Assembly (NCBI GenBank): GCA_023935145.1
Contig: CM043698.1
Location: 60,116,001-60,180,000, forward strand
From: Bretschneidera sinensis
Taxonomy: Eukaryota > Streptophyta > Magnoliopsida > Brassicales > Akaniaceae
Reading direction: 5' to 3'
DNA: 64,000 bases
The notes below the pieces were generated by a model, which was given only the letters and a program-made list of their open reading frames with translations, ran no database searches and had not been told where the DNA came from. The position numbers and the translations under genes were made by a program. This document shows, in pieces, positions 23,201 to 33,475 of the stretch (position 1 is the first letter of the stretch; each line of letters starts with the position of its first letter).

Positions 23201-25539
23201 CAGAGAACTCTTATCATCGATGTCGAGGTTAGTGATATTTGCTGAAAATTGACTCTTGATATATTTATCTTTGGTCTGGATTCTGTAATTTTAGGATCAT
23301 CAAATTGTGATGTGGTATGATTCCACGGTTCTTTAGAATGGTTTGCAAGTCAAAAGAATATCCACAACAAATTCTTCTGTTATAATTATTTAAGTCTTAG
23401 ATGCATGAATCTCCCGCAAAACCTCCCCTGCCCCCAGCTGATTCCCAGGAACACTCGACATAAATATATCAGGACTTGATCACATGAGACAAATCTTTGC
23501 TTCTTAGTTTTTAACCGTTTAGCGCATTTCGAGGAGCTATAGACCATTGCAATGGATACATTCAATAGTTTTGATTATGCATGCTGAGTCTGGACTAATT
23601 GGAAGATCTTTCCCTTGTGCGCTTTTGTGACTCACTTGAATAAATGTTTGGTTGCCAGACTATCAGATGAAGCAAAGAAGGAGAAAGCTGTTAAACATGC
23701 ACTTGCGGTTCGTTCAGCTGTCACTTCAGGAAATTACGTTACGTTCTTCAGACTATACAAGACAGCTCCTAACTTGAATACCTGCCTTATGGGTGTGTAT
23801 ATATCGTGGAATTATCTTAAATGTTAGAAGAGTTCTGTTGTCAATCATTATTGGATATCAGAAAGAAAATTGGCTAAGATGATAAAGTGCTTTCTTCTTT
23901 TTGCAGATCTTTATGTTGAAAAGATGCGTTATAAGGCTGTGAGCTGCATGGCTCGGTCTTATCGTCCCACTGTACCTGTTCCATACATTGCTCAAGTTCT
24001 GGGCTTCACCAGTTTCACACCTTCAAATGAAGGAACTGATGAGAAGGACTCGGAAGGATTAGAGGAGTGTGTGGAATGGTTAAAGGCGCACGGTGCATGC
24101 CTCAGTGATAATATTGGAGATATGCAGCTCGATGCAAAGGTATGTGTTACTAGGGGTGGCAATTCGGGTTGACGGGTCGTGTTCGTATCGCGTCGAAATT
24201 GGGTATAACACTAAATGGGTCGACACGAACACGCGACACGATTAATAATCGTGTCAAGAAAACCCAAAACTAACACGGCCTGTTTATTAAATGGGTAACA
24301 CGACACGCACGCTTAACCCGTTTAATAAACAGGTCGTGTTAGACACGACACGACTAATATATTAGACACGACAACACAACAACTCGGCACGATACGACTA
24401 ACATGTTAGACACGACAACCCGACACGATTGTCCAGACACGACCTGTTTATTACATAAACAAATATAAGTTATATTACATAACTATCCATCTAATCAATC
24501 ATAATCCAAATTCCAACATATTCATGATTCAAATACACATAAAAAAGTCTAATCAATAACATAACCATTATCTTATCAACTATCATCTATATTGGGACAG
24601 AGGAGGGAGTCAGTAGACTCTGTGACGCATATTGAGTGAGTCTGTGAGGGAGTGCTTTGTGTTTGTGATGTGGTGAAAATAGGAATTAAGGTTTATTTTA
24701 CACACACTAAGAATTTTTTTAATGTAATAGACAAGTTTTTTAAATGGGTCATAAACAGGTCATGGGTCATAATCGTGTCAACACGACTTATCAGACCCAT
24801 GAATTTAATCGTGTCATAATCGTGTCATTTCGGATTGGCAGGTCAACCTGCGACACGACACGATTTTTTCGTATCATAATCGTGTCGACACGATTATGAC
24901 ACGAACCCGATTATACTCAACATTAACACGTTTTATTTTGTGTTGTGTCGGGTTCACATGTTGTGTCCAAAATTGTCACCCCTACGTGTTACCACCATCT
25001 CTGTGACAATTAAATTTGCCTTATGGTATTCAGCTTTGCATGTAATTTTCGTTTAGACATTCTTGGGGGTAGTGTTGACTCCTTGGCATGACCAATTCCC
25101 TCTGTTGGTGGTGAGTATATGCTAACATGACATGTCTCTTGGGGGTAATAATCAACTTAAAAAATGAATTTAACCTCCCTCTCTCTCTCTCCCCATTAAA
25201 GAAGCATAAAGTGCCTACGGAAGCCATATCTTGAAAGGAATCTTCATCACTTCATCCAGCTCTTGCCTTTCCCCCCTATACACACCCCAAAAGATGATCA
25301 TCTTCCATATCAATGTTAATTATGAGAGACTAATGTGCAAGTTTTCCCATGGAGATGTGTTTAGGTTCTCAGTGGCATATACATAGTATTTATTTGGTTT
25401 TACTAGCACAACTAAATGAGGTTCTTTTTATGTGCAGGTTTCGTCTTCTAGTCTTTACATGCCAGAACCAGAAGATGCTGTAGCCCATGGAGATGCCAAT
25501 CTCGCTGTCAATGATTTTTTCACACGGACATCCTCATAG
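8201..25539 (+). CDS. SAC3A: SAC3/GANP/THP3 family protein A (SAC3A-like), 13 exons
   Basis: Thirteen exons join in frame: 8201-8260, 11643-12494, 13793-14215, 18895-18996, 19937-20034, 20187-20364, 20944-21435, 21567-21707, 21878-21937, 23097-23227, 23659-23792, 23907-24139, 25438-25539. They total 3006 bp, 1001 residues; every intron is GT..AG and no internal stop appears. Residues 21-304 are low-complexity and rich in Tyr, Ser, Gly and Gln; 446-479 is a conserved basic block; about 645-662 is a Lys/Arg cluster likely to be a nuclear signal; about 705-935 is the SAC3/GANP/THP3 domain (GTCQEIEKRYLRLT, then GCHMEFSAYNLL and MRYKAVSCMARSYRP). Family members scaffold nuclear mRNA export/processing complexes, with THP3/LENG8 the closest relatives of the plant A-type. 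The length matches the family (about 1000). The start is the first of two adjacent ATGs after an in-frame stop. Introns 1, 3, 4, 7-exon-flanking 6 and 12 hold repeats, but the coding frame is intact. Confidence 0.93.
8261..11642. other. Intron 1 of SAC3A-like gene with degenerate repeats
   Basis: This 3.4-kb intron separates a 20-codon first exon from the rest. Three repeat-like blocks are visible. About 8738-9345 starts GAGTGGGCGTGG and ends TTTTTGCCCACCC, with GGTTCGGTT-type internal text. About 9350-9860 is GC-richer, has a TATA-like CCTATAAATAAGG at 9435-9447 and looks like a fragment of an LTR or other element. About 9995-10872 is framed by AACTGAA/TTCGGTT text on the left and its inverted counterpart on the right. 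A (GT)n(GA)n microsatellite sits near 10525-10550. None of these is complete enough to classify firmly. Confidence 0.5.
9995..10872. mobile_element. Degenerate inverted-repeat element in intron 1
   Basis: The left part contains GGTTATTTCGGTTAGGTTAA, and the right part contains the inverted counterpart ACCGAAATAACCTAACCGAA, ending in GTGCCCCTAGCC. This resembles non-autonomous hAT-like repeats with AGGGGTG/CACCCCT termini. The interior (about 10130-10660) has unrelated text, including a TG/AG microsatellite, and may be captured DNA. No clear target duplication was found, so the ends are approximate. Confidence 0.4.
12495..13792. other. Intron 2 of SAC3A-like gene
   Basis: No coding feature was seen. 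A CCAGTGGCGGAGAGAAG string near 13240 resembles the end of plant hAT-type elements that begin CAGTGGCGGAGCC, and a T-rich then GGTGGGGTG-rich block lies at 13480-13545. Both are too short to annotate as elements. Confidence 0.4.
14216..17601. other. Intron 3, upstream part, repeat debris
   Basis: No gene is visible. A run of C followed by T, then G-rich text, lies at 15450-15490. The text at about 15718-15765 (CAGTGACAGACAGAG, then CTCAGGGGGGCAAAAG) looks like a decayed CAGTGGCGGAGCC...GGGGGGCAAAA edge of a hAT-type element, running into AT-rich DNA to about 16340. The remainder is AT-rich and unclassified. Confidence 0.4.
17615..18616 (+). mobile_element. 5'-truncated LINE (L1-type) fragment in intron 3
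   Basis: The 13-bp AATCTCCATACCC occurs exactly on both sides (17602-17614 and 18617-18629). The inserted 1.0 kb ends in TCAATAAAAA, a poly-A-like tail. Translation across frame changes gives the end of a plant LINE ORF2: VSFLVGNGGKIRLWHDSWCG, then the zf-RVT zinc-binding region (KGFAVKSYYKIL, APKKVCFFAWEA, RCFIC), then FWLVWNERNRRAFN near the C-terminus. The endonuclease and reverse transcriptase cores are missing, as expected for a 5' truncation. At least two frame changes and a stop (18383-18385) make it dead. It lies in the same orientation as the host gene. Confidence 0.9.
20555..20865. mobile_element. Fold-back MITE in intron 6
   Basis: The left end (GTGTGTTTAGTTG, then GATAATGTTTTC) and the right end (GAAAACATTTTCC, then CAACTGAACAAACCC) are imperfect inverted repeats. 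Further inverted text follows inside (GTTTTCCATC near 20690 against GTTTTCCAAT near 20785; TTAACATATTTGG against TTATGTTAAGAATG). The whole 310 bp can fold on itself. The terminal pattern resembles plant hAT-type MITEs. No clean 8-bp target duplication was found. Confidence 0.7.
24151..24984. mobile_element. Non-autonomous hAT-like element in intron 12
   Basis: It begins TAGGGGTGGCAATT and ends AATTGTCACCCCTA, 14-bp terminal inverted repeats with one mismatch. The flanking octamers TGTGTTAC (24143-24150) and CGTGTTAC (24985-24992) match at seven of eight positions, the target-site length of hAT elements. The interior has no open frame and is built of short repeats of ACACGA/TCGTGT, giving many small palindromes such as CGACACGATTAATAATCGTG. 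It starts 11 bp downstream of the exon-12 donor site, yet the splice signals on both sides remain intact. Confidence 0.88.
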
Positions 25540-25860
25540 CCAAATTGTCTGTACTTTAATTGTATTTGAAACAGTAGGAAGAAGATAAGTGGAAAATGTG
25601 CCACTGTCATAATCTGATGTACAGCAATGGAGATTGGGATATTTTCTGGGCTGGCTGAGAATTCGGAGAAGGTTGAGCGAGCGGGGGTTGCCTGTAACCT
25701 TAGAGAGGGTAGATCACAGATGTACAAATGTTTGATGGAATACAAATTCCCCTTACAAATGCTTGATTAGGGTGGCAGAGCTCAAGATAAGCATTGTAGT
25801 ATTTGATTTATATTTCATTGTTTGTAATGAACATCAATTCATTCTTTCGAAGTTATGACA
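25540..25860 (+). terminator. 3' untranslated region of the SAC3A-like gene
   Basis: After the TAG at 25537-25539 the sequence loses coding character. TTTGTAATGAACATC and ATTCATTC near 25829-25852 are plausible polyadenylation-region motifs, but no canonical AATAAA is well placed, so the end is approximate. Confidence 0.45.
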
Positions 25861-26211
25861 GGACATAAATTTATTAGAGGAAGAAGGAAAAAAAGGAAAA
25901 GTGACTTAAAATGATTAAGGAAAAGTGCACGCTTTTTATAGTTATGTTATAGCTTATACTTTGCAATTGTTTATCTATTTGCCTGATTCTTATGGATGAA
26001 CTTGCAAAGCCAATTCATACTGCCGGTGGATTTCTCTTCCTAGTGTCTGACAATGGTATCTTTACCGAAACAAAGTTGAGGATTGGACATGGTGCCTTAT
26101 TTAATCCAATAATGTTATTTGAATCTGTTAATTCTCTATCACAAAAATTGACAAATGGTACAAGTGTTAAAATATGTTTTTATCGCAGTAAGTTGTCGGT
26201 TAAATCAAACC

Positions 26212-26646
26212 ATTAGTCTTTATAGTTTAACTCTTTGGTCAAATTAGTATATTTGTTTCAATTTGGTTTAAGTTTTCTAAGTTTGGCTTCTTAATCAGAT
26301 TTGGTCTTCAGAATTTAAATTTAGTTTAATAGATCTTCATAGTTTCTATTTGATCTAATTAAATCTTTCGTCAACTCAATTTTATCTTCACAGATGACCA
26401 CATGGATTGAATTGTTTAGTCAACTGATTGAAATGTAGCTTGAATTCTCTCACTTAAGTTTCATGTTAGAATATTTTGAACATAAGTATTTAATGGGAGG
26501 AACTTGATTGGATCAAATTAAAACTTTAAGAATTTAATTGAAATTTTGGGAACCAATTTAACTAAAGACCAAATTCAAGGAACTTATTGATTAAATTGAA
26601 ATTCTTGAGACCAATTTGACTAACGGATCAAACTATAGAGACCAAT
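26212..26646. mobile_element. MITE with about 32-bp terminal inverted repeats
   Basis: The left end ATTAGTCTTTATAGTTTAAC (continuing CTCTTTGGTCAAA) is an imperfect inverted copy of the right end, which reads TTTGACTAACGGATCAAACT and then ATAGAGACCAAT. The interior is repeats of the GACCAATTTGACTAA type on one side and their inverse on the other, giving a long fold-back without coding capacity. The superfamily was not determined. Confidence 0.7.
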
Positions 26647-26734
26647 GATGACATTTATCCCAAGTTATCAATTAGTGTTTCTGAAAATTAACAGTAAATT
26701 TTCCAAACGATGTGTAGTGTGAACATACGGGAAT

Positions 26735-26935
26735 GTTTGGGTAACAGTTTTTGAAAATGAAAATTGAAAACAGTTTTATGATGTTTTTTAAAGAAAACAT
26801 GTTTGGATAACTGTAACTCAAAAACTGTTTTAAAAAACAAAAAATAGTGTAATTTTGTTTGGGTAATCTTATTTTGAAAATAGAAAACTGTTTGGATACA
26901 CCTTTTTGTAACTGTTTTCAGTTTTGAGTTTAAAT
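26735..26935. repeat. GAAAAC/GTTTTC-rich dispersed repeat
   Basis: A block starting GGGAATGTTTGGGTAACAG, with many AACTGTTTT / GAAAACAG inverted words, ends near AACTGTTTTCAGTTTTGAG. Similar text occurs at about 4045-4130 (ending CATGCCCTAAAT) and at 32495-32660 (ending CAAACATACCCTAC), suggesting one dispersed MITE-like family. Confidence 0.55.
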
Positions 26936-27747
26936 TTGAAATCTATATTAATTTTATTTCAAATATTTACTAAATATATTTTTCTAGCATATTCCAAATA
27001 CTTGAAAAAAATTAATATTATTTTATTTTTAATACTTTTTATATACCGTGGTTCAAATATGCCCAAACCCTTCCTCTTCCCCATATCACGTATGTTTGTT
27101 TGTTAAATAGATTTTAAAAAATTAAAATAAGAAATACAACACAAATTTCAAAATTTGATAAAATGTGAACAACCAACTCATCATTTTTCTTGCGAAATGG
27201 TTCAATATCTAAAACATGATATATTGTTCTTATTTAAAATAAGATAGTTGATGACAACTTTAAGATAGCAATAATCATATATCAAATACAATTTTGAGAA
27301 TTTAATAAAATGAGAATGAACGATCCAAAATTCTTCTTGCAAAATGGTAACGGATTTCAAGAAAATCTTCATCAAAATTTCCTCTTGGAGTTCCACCTAG
27401 ATCCGGCAGCCAATAATAAAGAAATCATCTTATACTCATTTCGAAATACAAAAAATTTACATTTAAGATGCTTAAGATCGAATTGTTGCCCACTACAAAC
27501 AGCTGAGCAAAGTGGCCCTGTTGCCCATAACCGTTGCATAAAAGAGGAAAAATAAACTAGGCCTTTTCTGTAGTTGTAACACCGAACTTACAATTTGGCA
27601 TTATGGTCATAACCAAAAGTCAATTCATCCTACCCAAGAAAAAAAAAAAAACATATTACACTCACACAACTATCCATTAAAGCAGAGTTGCGGAGGCCCA
27701 TATTCCAAAATAAATGAAGAAGATAGCTGAGTAACAATGCCAATGAC

Positions 27748-28078
27748 CTAATTAGAATCTTCTTGCCTTTTGGATGCTTGCTCATTAGAACCATTTTTCA
27801 TCTTAGCTTCACGGCGCTCTCTCTTTACTCCTTTGGCTTTATAAGGTAGTGCCATGTCTCCAACCTAAATTAGCAATAACAATTATTCAGTTACTATAAT
27901 GGTTCAACAAATTATGATGATGGTAATAATTAGACGGACTTGAGAAAAGGACCAAGAACGAATTAGATACAGGAACGTGACAATAGATTATATTTTTCAA
28001 TGCAAATAATTTTCTTACCTTCTGATCTGGAATGTAGATCTTTCCAATCCTCCCTTGCATTGCATTAATATTTTTCAC
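27748..28078 (-). pseudogene. Last two exons of an RPF2-like ribosome assembly gene
   Basis: On the minus strand, exon 28078-28019 (20 codons, VKNINAMQGRIGKIYIPDQK) joins through a GT..AG intron to exon 27864-27748 (38 codons plus TAG) with continuing phase. The joined tail has the pattern G-K/R-I-x-x-x-x-Q, then a KAKGVKRERREAK basic stretch, resembling the C-terminal tail of RPF2, the Brix-domain protein that works with RRS1 to bring 5S RNP into pre-60S particles. That match is from memory of the family and covers only the tail. No Brix-domain exons were recognised in the next 1.8 kb upstream (28079-29942), after which retrotransposons take over. It may therefore be a 3' gene fragment, or a gene with a very large interrupted intron. 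Confidence 0.55.
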
Positions 28079-29942
28079 CTGCGAGCAAACAAATAGGCTT
28101 TGCATTAGTGATACGTCATAGAATCCTCATAGCAAAACATAAATGAAATTTAAATAAGGAAGACAGTCCGTCAACCTGAAATTTAAACTAGAAAGGATGA
28201 AAGATAGGGATAGTAATATATAGAGCTTAATGCAAACCTGTTTCAGCCATTATCATCACTGCATAAAATTAAATAATATGATTTCTTACCCCAGAGCCAT
28301 ATAATAAGAATAACCCCACTTTCCTAACATGCATTAACATGATATATATGGCATGCATAGTCACTGCAAAATTAATTGATGCATGTGTACAAATGTCTAA
28401 AGTAAGAGCAAGTTTTTCTTCCCTGCTAAAGGGTTTTCTCGTGTGATTTTTTTTACGTGTGCAGGGAGACGGGAAATGTTGGCATTTTGATTAATGAATT
28501 TTCTTCTTTTATCAAAATAAAATTTGAGTATAGTACAACAGAAACTGCTTGGAATTTGGAAAAAAATGAAAAGTTATTTTAGATCATTCAATTGAAACCA
28601 AGGCTGCAAGTGAGATTACTTTCTTTTTCTAGAGAAGTAGTGTATAAGCTTGGGGTAACTGACTTATTTATAGATACCCATCCATGTTAACAACTTTGTT
28701 TACAAAACAAAAGTATATATACAGATGATCTAGCTAGCAATCCTACATGATGTATGTTCTATACATACATGACACAAATGCACACTTAACAGAAGTGGAT
28801 AAGTACTTATCTGTTTTTTTATAAGTAGAAGTGGAGAAGTACTTATCTTACCATTAGCCTCGTAAATGTAGAGAGAAGACATAAAGATTGGAACCAGCCT
28901 CTTAACATCCTACATAAAGTGTATATATAGCTAATGTATTAAAATGCAAAAAGGGAGAAAAGGAAAATTTGGAAATGCTCAAACTAATAGATCATACTAT
29001 CCTAACATAATAAAGCAGCTAGTATCACGATTACTGATTATACCAACCACAATCTAATAGGAAATCATGAGAGCAGCCATATCACGAGGCAACTAGATGG
29101 TGCCCCAAACAGCCCCTGCCTCTCTCACCTAAAGAGCTCCTGCCCCTCTCATATAAACAAAAACTAACCAAAACACCCTTAAATAACTAAACAAATTATG
29201 ATAAAATGTAACATCTAGAAGCAGAAAATACAATATCCCATTTGCATTTTTTTTTTTACATTTCACCAATACAATGTTTGGATACACCCACATATGCAAG
29301 CAACCAAGTCACACAGTGAAAAAAAAACAAAGTCCAAGAGACAAGAACAAAAAATCCCTAACCAAAACCCCAAGCATACATAGCATAGACTTGGAGCCCT
29401 ACTACATAAATATATTTTTATATATCTGTTAATTGCCCACAGAATTAATACAGCTCTTAACATTAGCTATATATATAAAATCTTTCTCTAGCTTTCATTT
29501 ATTAATACTAGTAAGATTACACCAAAAACATTACAAGAACAAGAAGACATCATATGACAAATCCATTGGGAACTTATCTGCAACACTAAAATGACTCCTT
29601 TGTTATACTTGCTAAACTAGCATACCCTTAAAAATCTTACAAACAACAAATCCAACCTCATCATAATCTGATTAAATGTAAGACGCTACCGAATCAATTA
29701 TATCTAGTACAAGTCTGCTTTCGTCAATACATCCATTAGATGCCAATTAAGAAGAATTTTGGACAGAAACTTCAATGGTTACAAAAGAAACCCACTTTCA
29801 CAGTATGAATCATTCCGTTTTACAAACATACTTCAACGGTTAACAAAGAGAAAATTTGAAGTTGTAAAATATCATTAGTTCAATGTCTAAATCTCAATTA
29901 GATAAACATAACTAAATTTTACAGTCCAAAATCCATCGGTAC
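28079..29942. other. AT-rich spacer, no gene seen
   Basis: Neither strand shows an exon with both splice signals and recognisable protein. A 21-bp AG..GT-flanked piece near 28238-28258 (minus) cannot be read in phase with the RPF2-like exons. Short AT repeats are scattered (for example 29469-29480). Confidence 0.5.
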
Positions 29943-30194
29943 TGTAATACTCGTGTTCTTAAAGTATGGATAAAGAAGTAATTTGATAAATATGATATAG
30001 AATTAAAATAAAATAATGTATACGTGAAATGTTTATTATTTGAATAAAATAATTTTTTTGAAAAAAAAATTGAACACGTGATGGTGTGGATACAAAGAAA
30101 AAGAAAAGAAAAGAAAAAAAATGGCATCCAGTAGGATAAGAAAGAGAAAAAAAGAAAAAAAAAGAAAAAAAAGGAAAAGGAAAATGAAAAAGAA

Positions 30195-30240
<46 letters not shown>

Positions 30241-31983
30241 TATTTAGTTTTTCCTTTTATTTATTCATTACTTACCAAATCCTGTTTGGTTTTTTCTTTT
30301 CCTCAATTCAAACTACTCTATTTCTTTAAACACTTGGGGACTGAAAGAAAGATTAAAAGAGTAAAATTTTGAAGAGATTTACGGGAGAATTTTATAGAGA
30401 GGCACGGGAAGCTCTAAGAAAAACAGAAAGTAATAACATGAAGTTTATTTTTGAAATTTAGCACACATGAAATTTTCTGGAATTCAATGTGGGAATTTTC
30501 AAAGGGTGTGAATTATGAAGGAAATGAAGAATAAATTAGAAATTTTAATATAAATATTATGTCAGGTGTTGACGATCAGCAAGTGGGAGAAATTGCTGAG
30601 ATGAGCAGGAAAGGCAAAGAGGTGATTCACGGGTAGCTCTAAGTGCTACGTGGTGAGTTGGATTTACTTTAAGTAATCAAGATAAATATGAAATATATAG
30701 TGATAATATTAGAATAAATTATTAACTTATGCTTTGGTGGTAGATGAAAAATTGGTTGACAAGAATAATGGATGTGTAGAAAATTATTACATAAGAAGTA
30801 ATATTATTAAAATAAGGAGTCAGTTTAATATTAAAGGTGATCAATGAAATTCTTGACGAGCTATGGTTGATGATTTGATATGATTTATGAGGAGAAGAAT
30901 TTAGTGAAAATTTTCAAATAATAATTTGAGAATAATCAGGATAGCTAGTTTAAATGTCTGAATACATGCTTGTTTTTATTTTATTATTCATATGCATATG
31001 CATATTCATATCATTATATTCATATGCATATGCATGAAATAAAAGAACCAAGAAGGTAGCCGGTCTAAATGGAAATAAAAGAATCGGGAAGGCAACCGGT
31101 CTAAATGAGAATGAAAGAACAGGGAAGACAGTCGGTCTAAGATAAAAACAAGTTAAAATGTGGGAAAACGTTCCCTAATAATAATTCATGCATTGCATCT
31201 GTTTTAAATATTGATTTTATTACTGAAATGCTGAAGTGTTGTTTTTTATTGTAAATTTATTGATAGAGGAATGAGTCTCACAGAGATGCAAATATACTAA
31301 GGAAGAAATATGGAATATGATATGATGAGAATTGTTTGAGCAGGTTATTATATGTTGTGAACCTCATAATGAGGTAAAAAATAATGTTGAAATGAGAATT
31401 TAGAAATGATTAAATATATGATTGAAAGATTGATATGTCTGATGAGTAACTTAAGAAGATATTGTATAATAGAGGAATTATGAAATTGAGTAGTGATTAC
31501 AGAATATTGTTATTGAATTATTTGAGGAAAAAGATGAATGAATATCGGAAGATTTTTTTTTGAAGTACTTGAATTATAAGATGTAACTGGGAGTAAAAAA
31601 ATCGAATACTTCTAGTAAATTTAATTCACTAAGCTTGTGAAGCTTACTCCTTATTGTACAATGATTTCAGATAGCAGGCAGGACAGATAGTTTGGTGGGT
31701 TGAGATTCAGACGAAGTCATTATCTGTAAGCCACGTAGATGTCCACATCCTCAGACTAATGAGAAATAAAATTAAAAATTTATTTGTAAATATTCATGCA
31801 TATTACGTTGTACATAATGTTTAAGTCAAGATCAGAATAATGTATCTCCCATGCTGAAGGTTGAGGATTGATGTAAAAATTTTAGTTGGTATATTTTTAT
31901 TGTTGCATATATGTGTCGTGCTGGGATTTTCAAAATGTGACAACACCGTCTCGGGGGTGGCTAACCCGGGATAGGTCGTTACA
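29943..31983 (+). mobile_element. Solo LTR of a Gypsy family (copy A)
   Basis: It begins TGTAATACTCG and ends GGTCGTTACA, the same termini (in this orientation) as the LTRs at 40412-42576 and 54022-56404. Flanks are GGTAC (29938-29942) and AGTAC (31984-31988), a 5-bp target duplication with one mismatch, and there is no internal retrotransposon sequence beside it. Inside are a (TA)n run at about 30198-30234 and three units of about 35 bp at 31040-31140, each carrying a CCGGTCTAA-type core. Orientation is inferred from the pol-associated copy at 40412-44808. It probably formed by LTR-LTR recombination. Confidence 0.85.
30198..30234. repeat. (TA)n microsatellite
   Basis: Near-perfect TA dinucleotide run within solo LTR A, following a long A/G-rich tract (about 30100-30197). 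Confidence 0.9.
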
Positions 31984-31988
31984 AGTAC

Positions 31989-32991
31989 ATATATATATAT
32001 ATATATATATAAACATATATAAATGTATAGTGAGAAAGATATAGAGACGCATATGCATATATGGGTAAGCTAAGTGAGCCAGACAGTGGAGAAATGGCCT
32101 AAGAAAAATGTTGATGTCTGTTGATTGCTACTAGAGCGGCAGAAGGAAGAAAAACCTATTAGACGGGTTGATTTCCCGTCAAGTTGCTGCAGATCTAGTC
32201 TTCGTCTAAGGGAGATGGAAACCTGGTCTTAGCTACAGCCTGAGGCTGCTGGGGAAACAAAGTTGGTTGAGCGATGCGAGCCAGTGCTGTGTCGTACCAG
32301 AGAGGAGGATAAATGAGTGGTGGCCGTGAGAGAGAAGGAAGAAGGGGCGATTTGGGGGAGTGAAGGTGGTGGGTCGTACCAAAGAGGAGGACGAAGGATG
32401 ACGGTCTTGAGAGAGAAAAAGGGAAAAAAGAGACGTGATCTGTGTGTGGATAAGAAGAAGAGTGAAATAGAGAAGAGAAAAGTGATTTCAAGGGTGATTT
32501 TAAAAAATTATATCCGAAAACACCAAATTAGAGTTTTCAGAAAATGCTTTTTGAAAAGAGTTTTGGAAAATTATGTCTAAAAATAAGTTTTCAAATATAG
32601 TTTTAGGTTTTTGAAAGCTGAAAAACTATTTTTGAAAATAGTTTCCAAACATACCCTACATATCTCGGATCTAAAATCATTGTTCTAATAGTACCACTAT
32701 TTAATCTATTCATCACTTCATCAGTAACAAAATATGAGGCTTGGGCATGATTTCTTCTCACTGTTCTTACTTAGTTTCAATATTCTTCTAACATCTACTT
32801 TTTTTTTTTTAGAATATTCTAACATCTTCTTTTATTACTCAAGAATTGAGATGATATATTATCTCTTAATTAAATACTAAAGGCAAATATTCTGATCTTT
32901 TCCAATTGAATGATTCATTTCATATTCCAAATTTCCTTTTTATGTATTTAATAGAAAAGAATAACCTCATTGGAAAGCATTTCATCCAAAA
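31989..32991. other. Spacer between solo LTR A and the TAT-type Gypsy element
   Basis: It opens with another (TA)n run (about 31990-32011). At 32291-32413 a GTCGTACCAGAGAGGAGGA unit (with following GTGAGAGAGA) is repeated once about 77 bp later with substitutions. The block at 32495-32660 belongs to the GAAAAC/GTTTTC-rich family and ends CAAACATACCCTAC. The open frame here (32317-32580) is purine-rich and matches no family I know. Confidence 0.45.
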
Positions 32992-33433
32992 TCCAACAGA
33001 TATAATGGAAAAAAGACATCAACCAATAGAAAATAGACATATGACAAATCTTCAATGGTATAAAGATAACTCCTAGACTCAAAAGAGTAAAATAACAATT
33101 TCATCAGTGGGATCCATACTTCAATTTTTGGGTGAGAATCCTAGACCTAGATAAAGGGGTTCAAAACCCCATAAATTCAACTTTTGGACTTTTTGGGAGT
33201 TCTCGCCTACTCCCTCTCATTTTAGCACTTCATTTTGGCCATTCATTTCAACTCAGTACATTTACTGACTTAAGCATTAGAGGGTCCTCCTCAAAGAACA
33301 AAACTCAGGGTGGCTTTCCCATGTAGGAGTTCGTGTACCAGGCTGACGTGAAATCGGGACTGAGACTAGCAATTCACTTCATCTTTTTCTGATTTGATTA
33401 GACCAAAATACCCTTGGCCTCTTTTCAACATCA
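32992..33433 (+). repeat. 5' LTR of the TAT-type Gypsy element
   Basis: Aligned by eye with 47697-48136: both contain GGTATAAA.GTAACTCC-like text near the left, AACCCCATAAAT in the middle and CAATTCACTTCATCT near the right, then end in CATCA. The start is approximate. Confidence 0.7.
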
Positions 33434-33439
33434 ATAGAT

Positions 33440-33457
33440 TGGTGTCGTCCGTGGGAA
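33440..33457 (+). other. Gypsy primer-binding site
   Basis: TGGTGTCGTCCGTGGGAA lies six bases past the LTR end. Plant TAT-lineage Gypsy elements commonly carry TTGGCGCCGTCNGTGGGAA-like primer sites. The exact tRNA was not assigned. Confidence 0.7.
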
Positions 33458-33475
33458 CGAAAAATTCATCTGAAG

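Larger units (their letters stand above)
25861..27747. other. Spacer between SAC3A-like gene and RPF2-like exons
   Basis: No gene can be supported. It contains the MITE at 26212-26646, the GAAAAC/GTTTTC-rich block at 26735-26935 and AT-rich text. Two short open frames (25992-26216 and 27310-27555) show no recognisable protein family. Confidence 0.5.

Noticed and set aside
25992..26216. 74-codon open frame after the SAC3A-like gene
   Set aside because: No recognisable motif, no splice context, and it runs into a MITE.
28238..28258. Micro-exon upstream of the RPF2-like exons
   Set aside because: It cannot be read without stops in the phase required by the next exon.
30121..30372. Lys/Arg- and Ile/Tyr-rich open frames over the purine and TA runs
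   Set aside because: They are translations of simple repeats in a solo LTR.
32195..32580. Open frames on both strands in the purine-rich block
   Set aside because: Low-complexity composition with an internal duplication and no family match; likely repeat DNA.
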